DNA of 64,000 bases from Falsiphaeobacter marinintestinus (lineage in GTDB: Bacteria > Pseudomonadota > Alphaproteobacteria > Rhodobacterales > Rhodobacteraceae): contig NZ_VOGO01000002.1 of the NCBI RefSeq assembly GCF_007923355.1, positions 248,001-312,000 of the forward strand. Reading direction: 5' to 3'. Positions 27,848-37,319 of the stretch are shown here, piece after piece. The translations under genes and the position numbers were made by a program. The notes below the pieces were generated by a model. The model was not told where the DNA came from. It saw nothing but the letters and a program-made list of their open reading frames with translations, and did not search any database. Positions within the stretch are counted from its first letter, which is position 1; every line of letters starts with the position of its first letter.

Positions 27848-28861
27848 TCAATTCTGCGTTGCGGGTTTGCGTTTTTGCATGGCGAAGGCGGCCAACACAC
27901 TGTCCAGCCGTTTTGCTTGTGCGGTACTTAGCGTAAAGGCAGTCACCCGATCCCGGATCGAAGCAAGGTCGTCATCACCAAGATGAAATCGTTTTGGCAC
28001 ATCTTTGGTTTCGTTCGGAATGGCCAACCCGGTCAAACGCTCGACCTCGGCCAGATCCGGTGTCACGACGGTTTCGAGATATGCGAGACAGGAATTGCGC
28101 GCGAAGGGAAAGGACGGCCCCTGCCAGATTTTGCGGGTTTTGTCCTGTCGCAAACCTTTGAACAGGGTCTTCAGATCCTCAGGTGACAGACCGACCATGC
28201 GCCCGGCAAGAAGCGTCAGCAGGGCATAACCGCTGATCGACTGGTTGTGGGTTTTCTCGGGCAGTTTTCCGTCTTCGGGCAAGTGGCCTATGGTCTCAAA
28301 GAAACGGTGTACCAGCGTTGCAGACGGGTGATAATTCAGGAAAGTGACCGGCACGGGCATGGTTTTCCACGCCCGGACCAATGGGGCAAGGCGCAAGCTC
28401 AACGCGCTGGTTTCAAGATAAGGCTTTGGCATTTGAACAGTCGTCAAAGCCATGTCCTTGATGTTCTGATTATAGGCTGATGCGGCGCGTTCCAGCGGAT
28501 GACGCAGCACGACAATAACCTGCATGCCGTCGAAGGGCCGTTCCAGACGCCGGTTCAGATGGTCGAGAAAAACCTCGAAATCCTGCGTGCCAAATGACTC
28601 GCTGCTGATCACAACGTCGGTTTCGGCGGCATCCAATTCAGCACATAAATCAGACATGAGGTCTTCGAACGGCGGGATGTCGATGTCGCCTCGTTTGGTT
28701 TTTCCACGCATGGCAAACAGTATCTTATGGTGGGCGCCGTCAGGCCACTGACCTGTTGTCGGGTAGAGCAAACCCGGCGGAGTCGCGTCGCGCAAGACCG
28801 CCTGTATCGCGCTGGTTCCGGTTTTGCCGGGGCCAGAATGCAGGAAAAGGGTTCTTGGCAT
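27848..28861 (-). CDS. sulfotransferase family protein
   Basis: The 337-residue protein starts MPRTLFLHSGPGKTGTSAIQ, a complete 5'-phosphosulfate-binding loop of PAPS-dependent sulfotransferases. A 3'-phosphate site in VVLRHPLERAASAYNQ follows near residues 120-135. It likely sulfates a carbohydrate or other extracellular precursor. The intact loop contrasts with the degenerate one in the sulfotransferase/glycosyltransferase fusion at 10811-13228. No signal peptide is present, so it is cytoplasmic. Confidence 0.85.
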   Translation of the reverse strand: MPRTLFLHSGPGKTGTSAIQAVLRDATPPGLLYPTTGQWPDGAHHKILFAMRGKTKRGDIDIPPFEDLMSDLCAELDAAETDVVISSESFGTQDFEVFLDHLNRRLERPFDGMQVIVVLRHPLERAASAYNQNIKDMALTTVQMPKPYLETSALSLRLAPLVRAWKTMPVPVTFLNYHPSATLVHRFFETIGHLPEDGKLPEKTHNQSISGYALLTLLAGRMVGLSPEDLKTLFKGLRQDKTRKIWQGPSFPFARNSCLAYLETVVTPDLAEVERLTGLAIPNETKDVPKRFHLGDDDLASIRDRVTAFTLSTAQAKRLDSVLAAFAMQKRKPATQN

Positions 28862-28946
28862 GACGGTGACTCTCTATTGCGAACGACAACCTCAGGCAGG
28901 GTTAGCGGGCGTCGGTCGTACTGGCAACAGGTTCACTGGAATCGGG

Positions 28947-29576
28947 TCAGTCCGACACTGGCGCAGTGTCTTTGGGCGCAGTGTCTTCAGACACAGCCTC
29001 TTCGGGTACGATCTCTTCGGGCGCGGTCGCTGCCGGCACGGGTTTTAACGAATGATCAGCATTCTGGCAGGCGAGAACTTCATCAAACGCTTTCAATGAC
29101 CCGCGCAAGGTCAGCCGGGCCAGGGCAATGTCATCTACCGTCCAGGCCATTTCTGTTTCTTCGCGAAACTCGCGAACAAATTGCTCGGCTTCGTCGCTGT
29201 CAGAATTGATGTGGATGCTCAGTGCCGGATACCCGTTCATCACCCGCCCATCCATGGCCAGTGTCCATGTCGGGTTGGGGCCAAACTGAACCTGAACGGG
29301 GTATTCTTCGCCGTCTTCGATATTCGTCCAGGACTGGTCGATCAGGGTCACGTTCAGCGATCTGCGCCCATCGGTATCGTCAAATCCGATGAAGAATGCA
29401 GTGTCGTGTTCGAAAAGCGCAAAGGCCTGACACCCCTTGGCGTCCGGGTAGAACGAGATATCCCAGCCGCCGACAACACCCCAGCGCACTGTCTCGGGTG
29501 CGGCAAACCCCTGAAGCGGCAGGCAAAGGCCGACAATGGCCGCAACATGGCCAACCTTGGTAAAACGTTTCAGCAC
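28947..29576 (-). CDS. exported protein of unknown function with acidic repetitive tail
   Basis: I read the start as the GTG at 29576, since GGGGGAGA lies just upstream and a good signal peptide follows directly (ending LQGFAAPE). The 209-residue protein has a compact beta-rich middle with WGVVGGWDISFYPD and several aromatic residues. The last 35 residues form a low-complexity tail of PEEI/PEEA/SEDT/PKDT units. I do not recognise the family. The signal and tail point to a periplasmic or surface location. Confidence 0.65.
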   Translation of the reverse strand: MLKRFTKVGHVAAIVGLCLPLQGFAAPETVRWGVVGGWDISFYPDAKGCQAFALFEHDTAFFIGFDDTDGRRSLNVTLIDQSWTNIEDGEEYPVQVQFGPNPTWTLAMDGRVMNGYPALSIHINSDSDEAEQFVREFREETEMAWTVDDIALARLTLRGSLKAFDEVLACQNADHSLKPVPAATAPEEIVPEEAVSEDTAPKDTAPVSD

Positions 29577-29800
29577 GTGTCTCCCCCCGAAGATTGCACA
29601 GAAGAATATGGGGCTTTTTTCTGCCTGCCAATTGTTCTGGCAAACTGGATCGCAGGATGCGGTGTTTCGATCACATGTCTCTGGAATGGGCCTGCGTTTT
29701 GCGATGCGGGCACCATGCCAGCCAAAGTTCAATTGATCGCGTGACAGTCGGCAGGATTTGCCGAATACTCGCACCAAAATCAAAACAGGGAGTATCAGAT

Positions 29801-30751
29801 ATGAAGCACGTCAAACTCGCCATTGTGGCGACCCTTCTGTCATCGACAGCCTATGCCGCCGACATGGGCGATGTGGGGACGCCGATCAAACTGGCGGTCA
29901 ACGAATGGACCGGACAGCATGTGTCGACCTATGTGGCAGGCGAAATGCTGAAAGTCGCGGGATATGAAGTCGAATATGTCACCGCTGGATACATGAACAT
30001 GTATCAGGCGATGGCGGATGGCGAGATCCACGGCGCGATGGAAATCTGGTCGTCAAATGTGTCGGACGACTATGCCAAGAAGGTTGAGGCCGGCGGTGTT
30101 GTCGAACTGGGTGATCTTGGGCTCGATGCCAAGGAAGGTATCGCATACCCTGCGCATGTCGCGGACATGTGCCCGGGTTTGCCAGCGTGGGAAGCGCTGA
30201 AAGACTGCGCGCAGGCGTTTGCCACGGCTGAAACCATCCCGATGGGTCGTCTTGTGGACTATCCGGCTGACTGGGGCACCCCGGGGGCTGACCGGATGAC
30301 CGGATTGGCTCTGCCGTTCAAGGCGGTTCCGGCCGGGTCCGAAGGCGCTTTGATCGCTGAACTGCGCGCATCAACTGAACGCAAGTCACCGCTGCTGATC
30401 ACGTTCTGGCAGCCGCATTGGGCGATGTCGGCCTATGACGTGCAGTTCGTTGATCTGCCCGTTGGCGAAGAGGCATGTTTCAACGATCCGGCATGGGGTC
30501 CGAACCCGAATGCGGTGAACGACTGTGACTTTGCGCCGTCGCGCATTTTCAAAGCCGGGTGGTCGGGTATCGAGGAAACCTGGCCTGCGGCCTACGAGAT
30601 CCTGACGAACTATACCCTCAGCGTAGAGGCACAGCAGCCGATGATGGGGGCCGTGGACGTTGACGGTGGCAAGGTCCAAGAGGTCGTCGCCGCATGGATG
30701 GCTGAAAATGAGTCCAGCTGGCGCCCGATTGTGGACGCGGCCACTCGGTGA
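29801..30751 (+). CDS. glycine betaine/choline ABC transporter substrate-binding protein
   Basis: The 316-residue product has a signal peptide (to about residue 20) and the OpuAC/ProX fold. Landmarks are IKLAVNEWTGQHVSTYVAGE, MYQAMADGEIHGAMEIW and PLLITFWQPHWAMSAYD. The tryptophans in these blocks correspond to aromatic cage residues that hold quaternary amines in this family. It starts a three-gene operon overlapping the ATPase gene by 4 bases. In a marine bacterium it would bring in osmoprotectant betaine or choline. Confidence 0.9.
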   Translation: MKHVKLAIVATLLSSTAYAADMGDVGTPIKLAVNEWTGQHVSTYVAGEMLKVAGYEVEYVTAGYMNMYQAMADGEIHGAMEIWSSNVSDDYAKKVEAGGVVELGDLGLDAKEGIAYPAHVADMCPGLPAWEALKDCAQAFATAETIPMGRLVDYPADWGTPGADRMTGLALPFKAVPAGSEGALIAELRASTERKSPLLITFWQPHWAMSAYDVQFVDLPVGEEACFNDPAWGPNPNAVNDCDFAPSRIFKAGWSGIEETWPAAYEILTNYTLSVEAQQPMMGAVDVDGGKVQEVVAAWMAENESSWRPIVDAATR

Positions 30752-31806
30752 GTGACGTAAACGCTCCGGCGATCGCCTGCCGCCACGTGTGGCAGGTGTT
30801 CGGGGAAGGGGCCGACAAAGCCCTGACTGCCGCACTGGACAGGTCAGGGCAGGATGCGGACGCGGCCTCACAACACCTTCGTGCGACCGGGTTTATCCCG
30901 GCCGTGCAGAATGCCACGTTCGACGTGGCCGAAGGTGAGCTGTTCGTGATCATGGGGCTGAGCGGATCGGGGAAATCTACCCTGATCCGTTGCATCTCGC
31001 ACCTGTTGCATGCAACTGCGGGCGAAATCCGGATTGATGATGAAAACATCGTCGAGGCCAGCAAGCAGCGTTTGATCGAACTGCGCCGCAAAAAGCTGGG
31101 CATGGTGTTTCAGCATTTCGGTCTGTTCCCGCATATGACGGTTGCCGACAATGTGGCCTATCCGCTGAAAGTTCAGGGTATTGGGCGCAAAGAGCGGTTG
31201 GCCAAGGCGAGCGAAGTCATCGATCTGGTCGGGCTGGCCGGTCGCGAAGCAAATTACCCGCGCGAATTGTCCGGCGGGCAACGTCAGCGCGTCGGGATTG
31301 CCCGGTCGCTGGTCGCCGATTGCGAGGTCTGGTTTCTGGACGAGCCGTTTTCGGCCCTGGATCCGCTGATCCGACGCCAATTGCAGGACGAGTTCCTGCA
31401 AATTCAGGCCAAGCTGAAGACGACCATCGTGTTCATTACCCATGACATCAACGAGGCGCTGAAACTTGCCGATCGCATCGCCATCATGCGCGATGGCAAG
31501 ATTGTGCAGATCGGCACGCCTGCCGAAATTGTTCTGCACCCGGTTGATGACTATGTGCGCGAATTCTCAAAAGACGTCGCCAAGGGGCGGCATGCCCATG
31601 TGGCGTCGGTCATGCGAGGGGCAGGGGGCGGTATCGAACCCGGGCCTGACGATCCTGGCTTGCGGACCAATATGACGCTGGACGCAGCCCTGGCCAAATG
31701 CATGTCGCTGTATGAACCTGTGCCCGTATGGGACGATGCAGGTGCTTGTGTCGGTGTCGTAGATCCGGCTGATCTGGCTGCTGCGCTGCAGGTCGAGGAC
31801 GCATGA
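30748..31806 (+). CDS. betaine/choline ABC transporter ATPase (ProV/OpuAA-like)
   Basis: The 352-residue ATPase starts at a GTG overlapping the previous stop. It has the long N-terminal extension of ProV-type subunits, Walker A GLSGSGKST near residues 70-78, the signature LSGGQRQRVGIARSL and Walker B VWFLDEPFSALDP. The C-terminal part (about 275-352) is a shortened CBS-like region, the kind that senses ionic strength in OpuA. It is coupled by a 4-base overlap to the permease gene. Confidence 0.92.
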   Translation: MSDVNAPAIACRHVWQVFGEGADKALTAALDRSGQDADAASQHLRATGFIPAVQNATFDVAEGELFVIMGLSGSGKSTLIRCISHLLHATAGEIRIDDENIVEASKQRLIELRRKKLGMVFQHFGLFPHMTVADNVAYPLKVQGIGRKERLAKASEVIDLVGLAGREANYPRELSGGQRQRVGIARSLVADCEVWFLDEPFSALDPLIRRQLQDEFLQIQAKLKTTIVFITHDINEALKLADRIAIMRDGKIVQIGTPAEIVLHPVDDYVREFSKDVAKGRHAHVASVMRGAGGGIEPGPDDPGLRTNMTLDAALAKCMSLYEPVPVWDDAGACVGVVDPADLAAALQVEDA

Positions 31807-33869
31807 CTGCGATCCCGGATACTTCACCGGCATTGCCAAACCGCCTGTCACCGGGTGCCCTTGCCGCGCTGATCACATTGCTTGTCGGCGCGGCCTGTAT
31901 CGCACTGGAGCCCGCGTTTGCGTGGTTGGTCAAATGGCCTGCCGCGTGGACCTTTCCGGCGACCGATTGGGTCGGTGCAGTTCTGGAAGCCGTGTTAGGC
32001 GCGCTTAAGCCCTTTGCGCGTATGTTAGCATCTCTGTTGCGATACCCGATGGATGGCGCGCATTTTGTTCTGACCCGAACACCATGGCCGCTGGTGATTG
32101 GCGTTACCACGGCGCTGGGCTGGTATCTGGGCGGGCTGCGCATGGCGTTGCTGGGCGCTTTGGGATTGGGGTTTGTCCTGGCCTCGGGTTATTGGATCGA
32201 AAGCATGACGACGCTGTCTCTGGTGGCTGTATCGGTGCCTTTGGCCCTGATGATGGGCGGCGCGATCGGGATTCTGGCAAACGAAGTCCCCCGGGTGAAA
32301 TCCGCCGTGCAGGTGCTGCTGGACGTGATGCAGACCGTTCCGACCTTTGCCTATCTTACACCGCTGTTGTTGTTGTTCGGGTTTGGCCCCGTCGTGGGCT
32401 TGATCGCCTCGGCGATCTATGCGGCCCCACCGATGGCCCGCAATGTGATGCTGGGGCTTGAACGCGTCGAACCCGAGATCAAAGAAGCTGCCGTGATGGC
32501 TGGTGGCACCCGCTTTCAACAGTTGTTTCAGGTCGAGATCCCCTCGGCCGCATCACAGATCATGGTTGGCGTGAACCAATGTCTGATGGCCGCCCTGTCG
32601 ATGGTGATCATCGCCGCCGTGATCGGCGGATTCAACGATATCGGCTGGGAAGTTCTGCTGACCATGCGCAAGGCGCAGTTCGGTGCCGCGCTGTTGGCGG
32701 GGTTGGTGATCGTCGTATTCGCCATCGTCATCGACCGGATGAGCGGCGCACTGGCCATTGAACGCAAACGCCATGATCCACGTATCGCCTATGGCGTGCT
32801 GGCGGTGTCTGTGCTTGTGACCCTGGTGTTCTGGGGCCGCCTGCCAGATCCATCAGGATTTGCCCTGCTGGACCCAACCGCCGATGCTGTGGACGCGGGC
32901 CTGACGGCCTTTACCGTGGCGAGTGGGGCCTGGCTGGACAGTGTCAAGAATGGTGCAATGTTCTATGTGCTTCTGCCGCTTCGCATCGGGCTGGATCAGG
33001 CGGTTCTGCCATTCACCTGGGGCTTCATGTGGACCCCGACGATGAGCCTTTGGCTGTTCGCTGCCGGGGCTGCTGCCGGGTTGGTCCTGATTGCGCGTGG
33101 ATCGGTGGTTGGTGGTCTGTTGTTGATGATCGCAGTCGGAATTCTGGAAACCGGGATTGCCAATCTGCCCTGGCCCTTTGTGTTGACCGGTACGGCGGCG
33201 CTGTGCTGGATCGCAGGCGGACGCAAACTGGCGCTGATTTCAGTGCTGTTGCTACTGACCATTCTGTTGTCGGGGCTGTGGGAGAGGGCGCTGTTGTCGT
33301 TGTACCTGTCGGGGGCGGCTGTGTTTGCCTGCGCCGTGCTGGGGGGTGCGATTGGGCTGCTGTGTGCGGTCAGCCCGTGGGCGTGGCGCATTGTGCGACC
33401 GATATGCGATATGCTGCAGACGATCCCTTTGTTTGTCTTTCTGATCCCGGTTTTGATGTTCTTTCAGATCGGTGAGTTCTCGGCCTTTCTGGCGATCTGC
33501 GCCTATGCCATCGTCCCGATGATCCGCTATACGCGGTTCGGGTTGGTTTCGACCCCCGATGACCTGATCGAGGCGGCGACCGCTTCGGGCGCGACGTCGG
33601 TGCAGATAATGAAAGACATCCGCATTCCATACGCCACGCCCAGTCTTTTGCTCGGGTTGAACCAGACCATCCTCTATGCGTTCTCGATGCTGGTGATCGC
33701 CGCACTGATCGGTACCACAGGGTTGGGGCAGTCTATCTATCTTGCACTGGGGCAGGCGGATGTAGGGCTGGGCGTGTCTGCCGGGGCGGCCATGGCGATT
33801 TTGGCGATGATTGCCGACCGTATCGTGCAAGGCTTTGCCGAGGAACGGCGCAAGGCGCTGGGGCTCTGA
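31803..33869 (+). CDS. betaine ABC transporter permease, two permease domains fused
   Basis: The 688-residue membrane protein carries two ProW-type domains in one chain. Each has the coupling EAA loop: EAAVMAGGTRFQQLFQVEIP near residues 230-249, and EAATASGATSVQIMKDIRIP near 590-609. Each also has a VLLDVMQTVPTFAYLTP-like segment, repeated as ICDMLQTIPLFVFLIP. The usual transporter needs a homodimer of single-domain permeases; here one polypeptide should form the whole channel. This arrangement is known in Roseobacter-group betaine transporters. Confidence 0.92.
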   Translation: MTAIPDTSPALPNRLSPGALAALITLLVGAACIALEPAFAWLVKWPAAWTFPATDWVGAVLEAVLGALKPFARMLASLLRYPMDGAHFVLTRTPWPLVIGVTTALGWYLGGLRMALLGALGLGFVLASGYWIESMTTLSLVAVSVPLALMMGGAIGILANEVPRVKSAVQVLLDVMQTVPTFAYLTPLLLLFGFGPVVGLIASAIYAAPPMARNVMLGLERVEPEIKEAAVMAGGTRFQQLFQVEIPSAASQIMVGVNQCLMAALSMVIIAAVIGGFNDIGWEVLLTMRKAQFGAALLAGLVIVVFAIVIDRMSGALAIERKRHDPRIAYGVLAVSVLVTLVFWGRLPDPSGFALLDPTADAVDAGLTAFTVASGAWLDSVKNGAMFYVLLPLRIGLDQAVLPFTWGFMWTPTMSLWLFAAGAAAGLVLIARGSVVGGLLLMIAVGILETGIANLPWPFVLTGTAALCWIAGGRKLALISVLLLLTILLSGLWERALLSLYLSGAAVFACAVLGGAIGLLCAVSPWAWRIVRPICDMLQTIPLFVFLIPVLMFFQIGEFSAFLAICAYAIVPMIRYTRFGLVSTPDDLIEAATASGATSVQIMKDIRIPYATPSLLLGLNQTILYAFSMLVIAALIGTTGLGQSIYLALGQADVGLGVSAGAAMAILAMIADRIVQGFAEERRKALGL

Positions 33870-33883
33870 GCCGGGATGAGCTC

Positions 33884-34744
33884 ATGCCGGTTGCGCTGGC
33901 CTTTGTCGCGGCGGCGATCTGGGGCCTGTGGTGGGTGCCGATCCGGGTTCTGGAAGCGCAGGGTCTGACCGGAGCCATGGCGGGCGTTGCGATGAATGCG
34001 GGCGCATTGGCGGGCAGCCTGATCTGGATGGCGCTGCGCAGGTCACCGCTGCGGCTGGACAGGCTGGCCATTGTCGGGACCGTGCTGGTCGGGGCTGCGG
34101 TTTCAACCTATTCCGTGGCTCTGACAACGACGGATGTTGTGCGTGCGGTTTTGCTGTTTTACATGGCGCCGGCCTGGGCAAAGATCATCGAATGGGCCTT
34201 TCTGGGCTTGCCGTGGCGCTGGACATCGACCTTTGCATTGGTCGCCGCCCTGACGGGCGCGGTTCTGTTTCTGGGGGGCGATGTCACGCTGGATGACATC
34301 CGGTTGGGTGACATGCTGGCAATCGTTTCAGGCGTGGCATGGGCGGCGGGCGCAACGCTGGTGTTCACGCGCGGCGGGCCGACCCTGTCACTGACGATGG
34401 TCACATCGGCCAGCGCCGTGGGCTTTGGGTTGCTCTTTGGCTTGCTCACGACCGGCGGGCTAGCATTGAACGCGCCCGGCGCATTTGCGGCGGGCATGGG
34501 CACCGGCGCATTGTACGTGTTGCCAATGCTGCTGTTGACCCTGTGGAGCGCGCGCAAGCTGCCGCCTGCCACGCTGACCTTTCTTCTGACGGCCGAGATA
34601 TTGACCGGTGTGATTTCCGGTGTGGTGTTTCTGGGCGAACCATTTGGACCATTGCAGGTCGCCGGGGCGATCCTGATTGTTCTGGGCGCCATTGCCGAAG
34701 TGTTGCCGACGCTGATGCGACTTAGGAACCAGAACACGACTTAG
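33884..34744 (+). CDS. EamA/DMT-family transporter
   Basis: The 286-residue protein has about ten membrane segments in two homologous halves, each with the EamA pattern: AAIWGLWWVPIRVLEAQGLT in the first, and a SGVAWAAGATLVFTR segment followed by GVVFLGEPFGPLQVAGAILIVLG in the second. The substrate is unknown. It begins 14 bases after the permease gene and may belong to the betaine operon. Confidence 0.85.
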   Translation: MPVALAFVAAAIWGLWWVPIRVLEAQGLTGAMAGVAMNAGALAGSLIWMALRRSPLRLDRLAIVGTVLVGAAVSTYSVALTTTDVVRAVLLFYMAPAWAKIIEWAFLGLPWRWTSTFALVAALTGAVLFLGGDVTLDDIRLGDMLAIVSGVAWAAGATLVFTRGGPTLSLTMVTSASAVGFGLLFGLLTTGGLALNAPGAFAAGMGTGALYVLPMLLLTLWSARKLPPATLTFLLTAEILTGVISGVVFLGEPFGPLQVAGAILIVLGAIAEVLPTLMRLRNQNTT

Positions 34745-34795
34745 CAGGACAGGGTTCGGGGCGCAGCCGCGTTGCTCCCCATTGGTAATCCGGGA

Positions 34796-35347
34796 TCAGG
34801 ACTCCCAGATCACCTGCGGCGCAAACCGGGGGCGGGTATAGACAAAGTTGCTAAGCTTCTTGTTCTCCATTCCGACATTATACAGCGGAACAAAGGTGTT
34901 GCCGGTCTCGACCAGAATCAGACGGTCCTGATCCGACATGATGGGCAGCTTTGCTTCGATCTTGTCGACGTTGTCATCCGTCCAGGTGTCTTCCATGTTG
35001 CGCGCCTCGGACCACGACACATAGTACCTGTCGTCTTCCTCGTCCCACCGCAGCACGCTGATGCGAAGTTCGGTCTGTGACGTGGCGCGGGTCATCAGCT
35101 CAAGCAAATTGTGCATGCTGTCGATGTATTCGTCATTAATCGCGTTGGTTTCGCGCGAGATCAGATCACTGATCGTGAACGCCGCTTTCAGATTGGTTGC
35201 GCTCTGCCGGTACCCGTCGAAATAGACATAGCTGGCCATGAAGGCCCAGAACAGAAAGGGCATTACCATAACGAATTCAATGGTGACGCCGCCAGAGTTG
35301 TCCTTGGCGAAGACCTTCAGAAATCGGGTTAGACGATGGCCAATCAT
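34796..35347 (-). CDS. TadE-like pilus assembly protein
   Basis: The product (183 residues from the ATG at 35347) begins with a basic stretch, then NSGGVTIEFVMVMPFLFWAFMAS. This is the prepilin-like TadE motif: an acidic Glu five residues into the hydrophobic segment after a Gly-rich cleavage region. TadE pseudopilins are processed by TadV and take part in Flp pilus biogenesis. The remainder is a soluble periplasmic domain of 130 residues. An in-frame GTG at 35359 is an alternative start; neither has a strong ribosome-binding site. No other tad genes are in the window. Confidence 0.8.
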   Translation of the reverse strand: MIGHRLTRFLKVFAKDNSGGVTIEFVMVMPFLFWAFMASYVYFDGYRQSATNLKAAFTISDLISRETNAINDEYIDSMHNLLELMTRATSQTELRISVLRWDEEDDRYYVSWSEARNMEDTWTDDNVDKIEAKLPIMSDQDRLILVETGNTFVPLYNVGMENKKLSNFVYTRPRFAPQVIWES

Positions 35348-35773
35348 GTCGTTGCTCACATCTTCTCTGGTCGCTGTCGGCGCGGACCAACAGCGGGATT
35401 AACATTTAAAATCCGGGTTGCATTGCGGGGCAGGGACGGTGTCTGGCCTCACGATGCGGGACAAATCCTATATGGGACGTGTTTTGCGAAATTTGTCGAA
35501 AATTCGCTAAATCGGGCAAAACTAAGGTAAATTGGACCCTTTATGGGAAACACTGTCATAGCTGCAGTCTCGACCGTTTCCAGTCCAGAGATAACAGACA
35601 AGAATCGTGCCACAGTTTTGCCGTATAGCTGTGCCGACCCTCGGACCGATACACGGTCCTTTATTCGTTTGCGGTTCTGTGGTCTGATCACGATGGCCAT
35701 GTCGGAACCACGACACAGCGACGGTCGACTCTGAAGAGACATTTGAATCCAAATAGATGAACAGGAGAGGCCG
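35348..35773. other. intergenic region between tadE-like and SDR genes
   Basis: About 426 bases between divergent genes. It is more AT-rich than its surroundings around 35400-35560 and must hold both promoters. Small open frames on both strands lack convincing ribosome-binding sites or family resemblance. I see no RNA gene. Confidence 0.4.
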
Positions 35774-36751
35774 ATGTCAGTCGCCGATCAAGTCCCAATT
35801 CAGTCTGGTTTTCACGCCAAATCAACTGGCGCTGAGGTTCTTTCAGGCATCGATCTGTCCGGGAAAACCGCGATTGTCACTGGGGGGTATAGCGGCCTTG
35901 GTCTGGAAACTGTGCGGGGCCTTGCAAGCCGGGGCGCAACCGTTGTTGTGCCGGTGCGGTCACCCGACAAAGCGCGCGAGACACTGGCCAGTATAGCAGG
36001 GGACGTGCAAACAGCGCCAATGGATTTGGCCGATCTGTCGACTGTGAGGCAGTTCGCGGCCTCGATCCTCGAATCCGTTTCACAATTGGATTTGCTGATC
36101 AACAATGCGGGGATCATGGCCTGCCCCGAGGCGCGGGTTGGCCCAGAGTGGGAATCGCAGTTCGGCGTCAATCACATGGGCCATTTTGCTTTGTGCCAAG
36201 GCTTGCTTCCGCTTCTGAAGGCGACGGCTGGAACACGCGTGGTCGCGTTGTCGTCGACGGGTCACAAGTTATCTGACATCCAGTGGGACGACATTCAGTT
36301 TGAGAGAACCGATTACGATAAGTGGAAAGCTTATGGCCAGTCCAAGACGGCCGACGCGCTTTTTGCCAATGGCCTGTCCAGACGCCTGCGTGACAGCGGC
36401 GGGCTTGCGTTTTCGGTGCATCCCGGCGGGATCTTTACGCCGCTTCAGAGGCATCTGCCCAAGGAAGAAATGATCGCGCTGGGATGGCTTGGTGACGATG
36501 GCGAGCCCTCTGAGCTTGCCAAGCAAGGGTTCAAGACCCCGGAACAAGGCGCGTCGACAACGCTATGGGCCGCAACATCGCCTCAGCTTGACGGCAAACC
36601 CGGCGTGTATTGTGAGAACTGCGATATCGCGGCGGCCACAGACCCCGACAGCCCGTTTGCACGCTATATGGGGGTCGATCCCCATGCATGCAGTGACGAC
36701 TCTGCAGATCGACTGTGGTCGGTCAGTGAAAAATTGTTGGCGGAGGCCTGA
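35774..36751 (+). CDS. short-chain dehydrogenase/reductase, retinol-dehydrogenase-like
   Basis: The 325-residue product has the SDR signatures. The cofactor loop is TGGYSGLG near residues 36-43, followed by NNAGIM near 113-118 and an active-site Tyr in YGQSK. Its length and the ALSSTGHKL and DWxxxxxER-type middle region resemble the WWOX/retinol dehydrogenase-like branch. GGAGAGG lies 6-10 bases before the ATG. The substrate is unknown. It is the last intact gene before the decayed island. Confidence 0.87.
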   Translation: MSVADQVPIQSGFHAKSTGAEVLSGIDLSGKTAIVTGGYSGLGLETVRGLASRGATVVVPVRSPDKARETLASIAGDVQTAPMDLADLSTVRQFAASILESVSQLDLLINNAGIMACPEARVGPEWESQFGVNHMGHFALCQGLLPLLKATAGTRVVALSSTGHKLSDIQWDDIQFERTDYDKWKAYGQSKTADALFANGLSRRLRDSGGLAFSVHPGGIFTPLQRHLPKEEMIALGWLGDDGEPSELAKQGFKTPEQGASTTLWAATSPQLDGKPGVYCENCDIAAATDPDSPFARYMGVDPHACSDDSADRLWSVSEKLLAEA

Positions 36752-37319
36752 GATTCAGGTGGCGAATTGGCAAGCATCAATGCCCAACCCAATGTAGCGC
36801 TTGGCACCGCAACAGCGGTGGAAAGCAAGTGGAAGGTCTTGGTTTTGAAGTGGTGGTGGAGCCAGTCTCCAGCGAACCGGTCTCAGGCTGACTTTCCCTG
36901 CATTACAGGGAAAGAACAGGTCAATCGGCCGAGTATTATGTCAAAATGGGATTTTCAGAAGCCGTTCCACTCAACAAAATAGGGCCCAAACGCGCCAATT
37001 TCCCTAAACCCAGGAACAGGGAATACCAGTCGAATTTCTGCGAATTTCCAGCGCCCGATCAGGGATTGCGTATCAAACGTGTATTCGATCGCGCGCAGCT
37101 GTGGCGCTGTCTGGAAGCCGTTTTGAGTTCACAGCAATTTCCCATGCCAAGAAATCTATAGTGCATTGAAAACACGTATCTTATCTGCGCACCCGAGTGC
37201 GGAGGTTTAAAGTGTTTAACAGTGCAATGTCTGATAACCCGGCAACCTTGCATCTCTTGTTGTTCCGCCGGGTTTTATGCGCATCATAAGAGGCCAGTTT
37301 AATCTGAAAGGAACTGGCG
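36752..37319. other. gene-free stretch at the left end of the mobile island
   Basis: About 570 bases with several short frames but none supported. The sequence has mixed composition and includes AATTTCCCTAAACCCAGGAA at about 37000-37020. I looked for a copy of the tRNA-Tyr 3' end that would mark an attachment site and did not see one. The stretch probably belongs to the old inserted DNA. Confidence 0.4.

Noticed and set aside
36752-37319. Left attachment site as a copy of the tRNA-Tyr 3' end
   Set aside because: I compared this stretch by eye with the T-arm and acceptor sequence of the tRNA and found no match of useful length.
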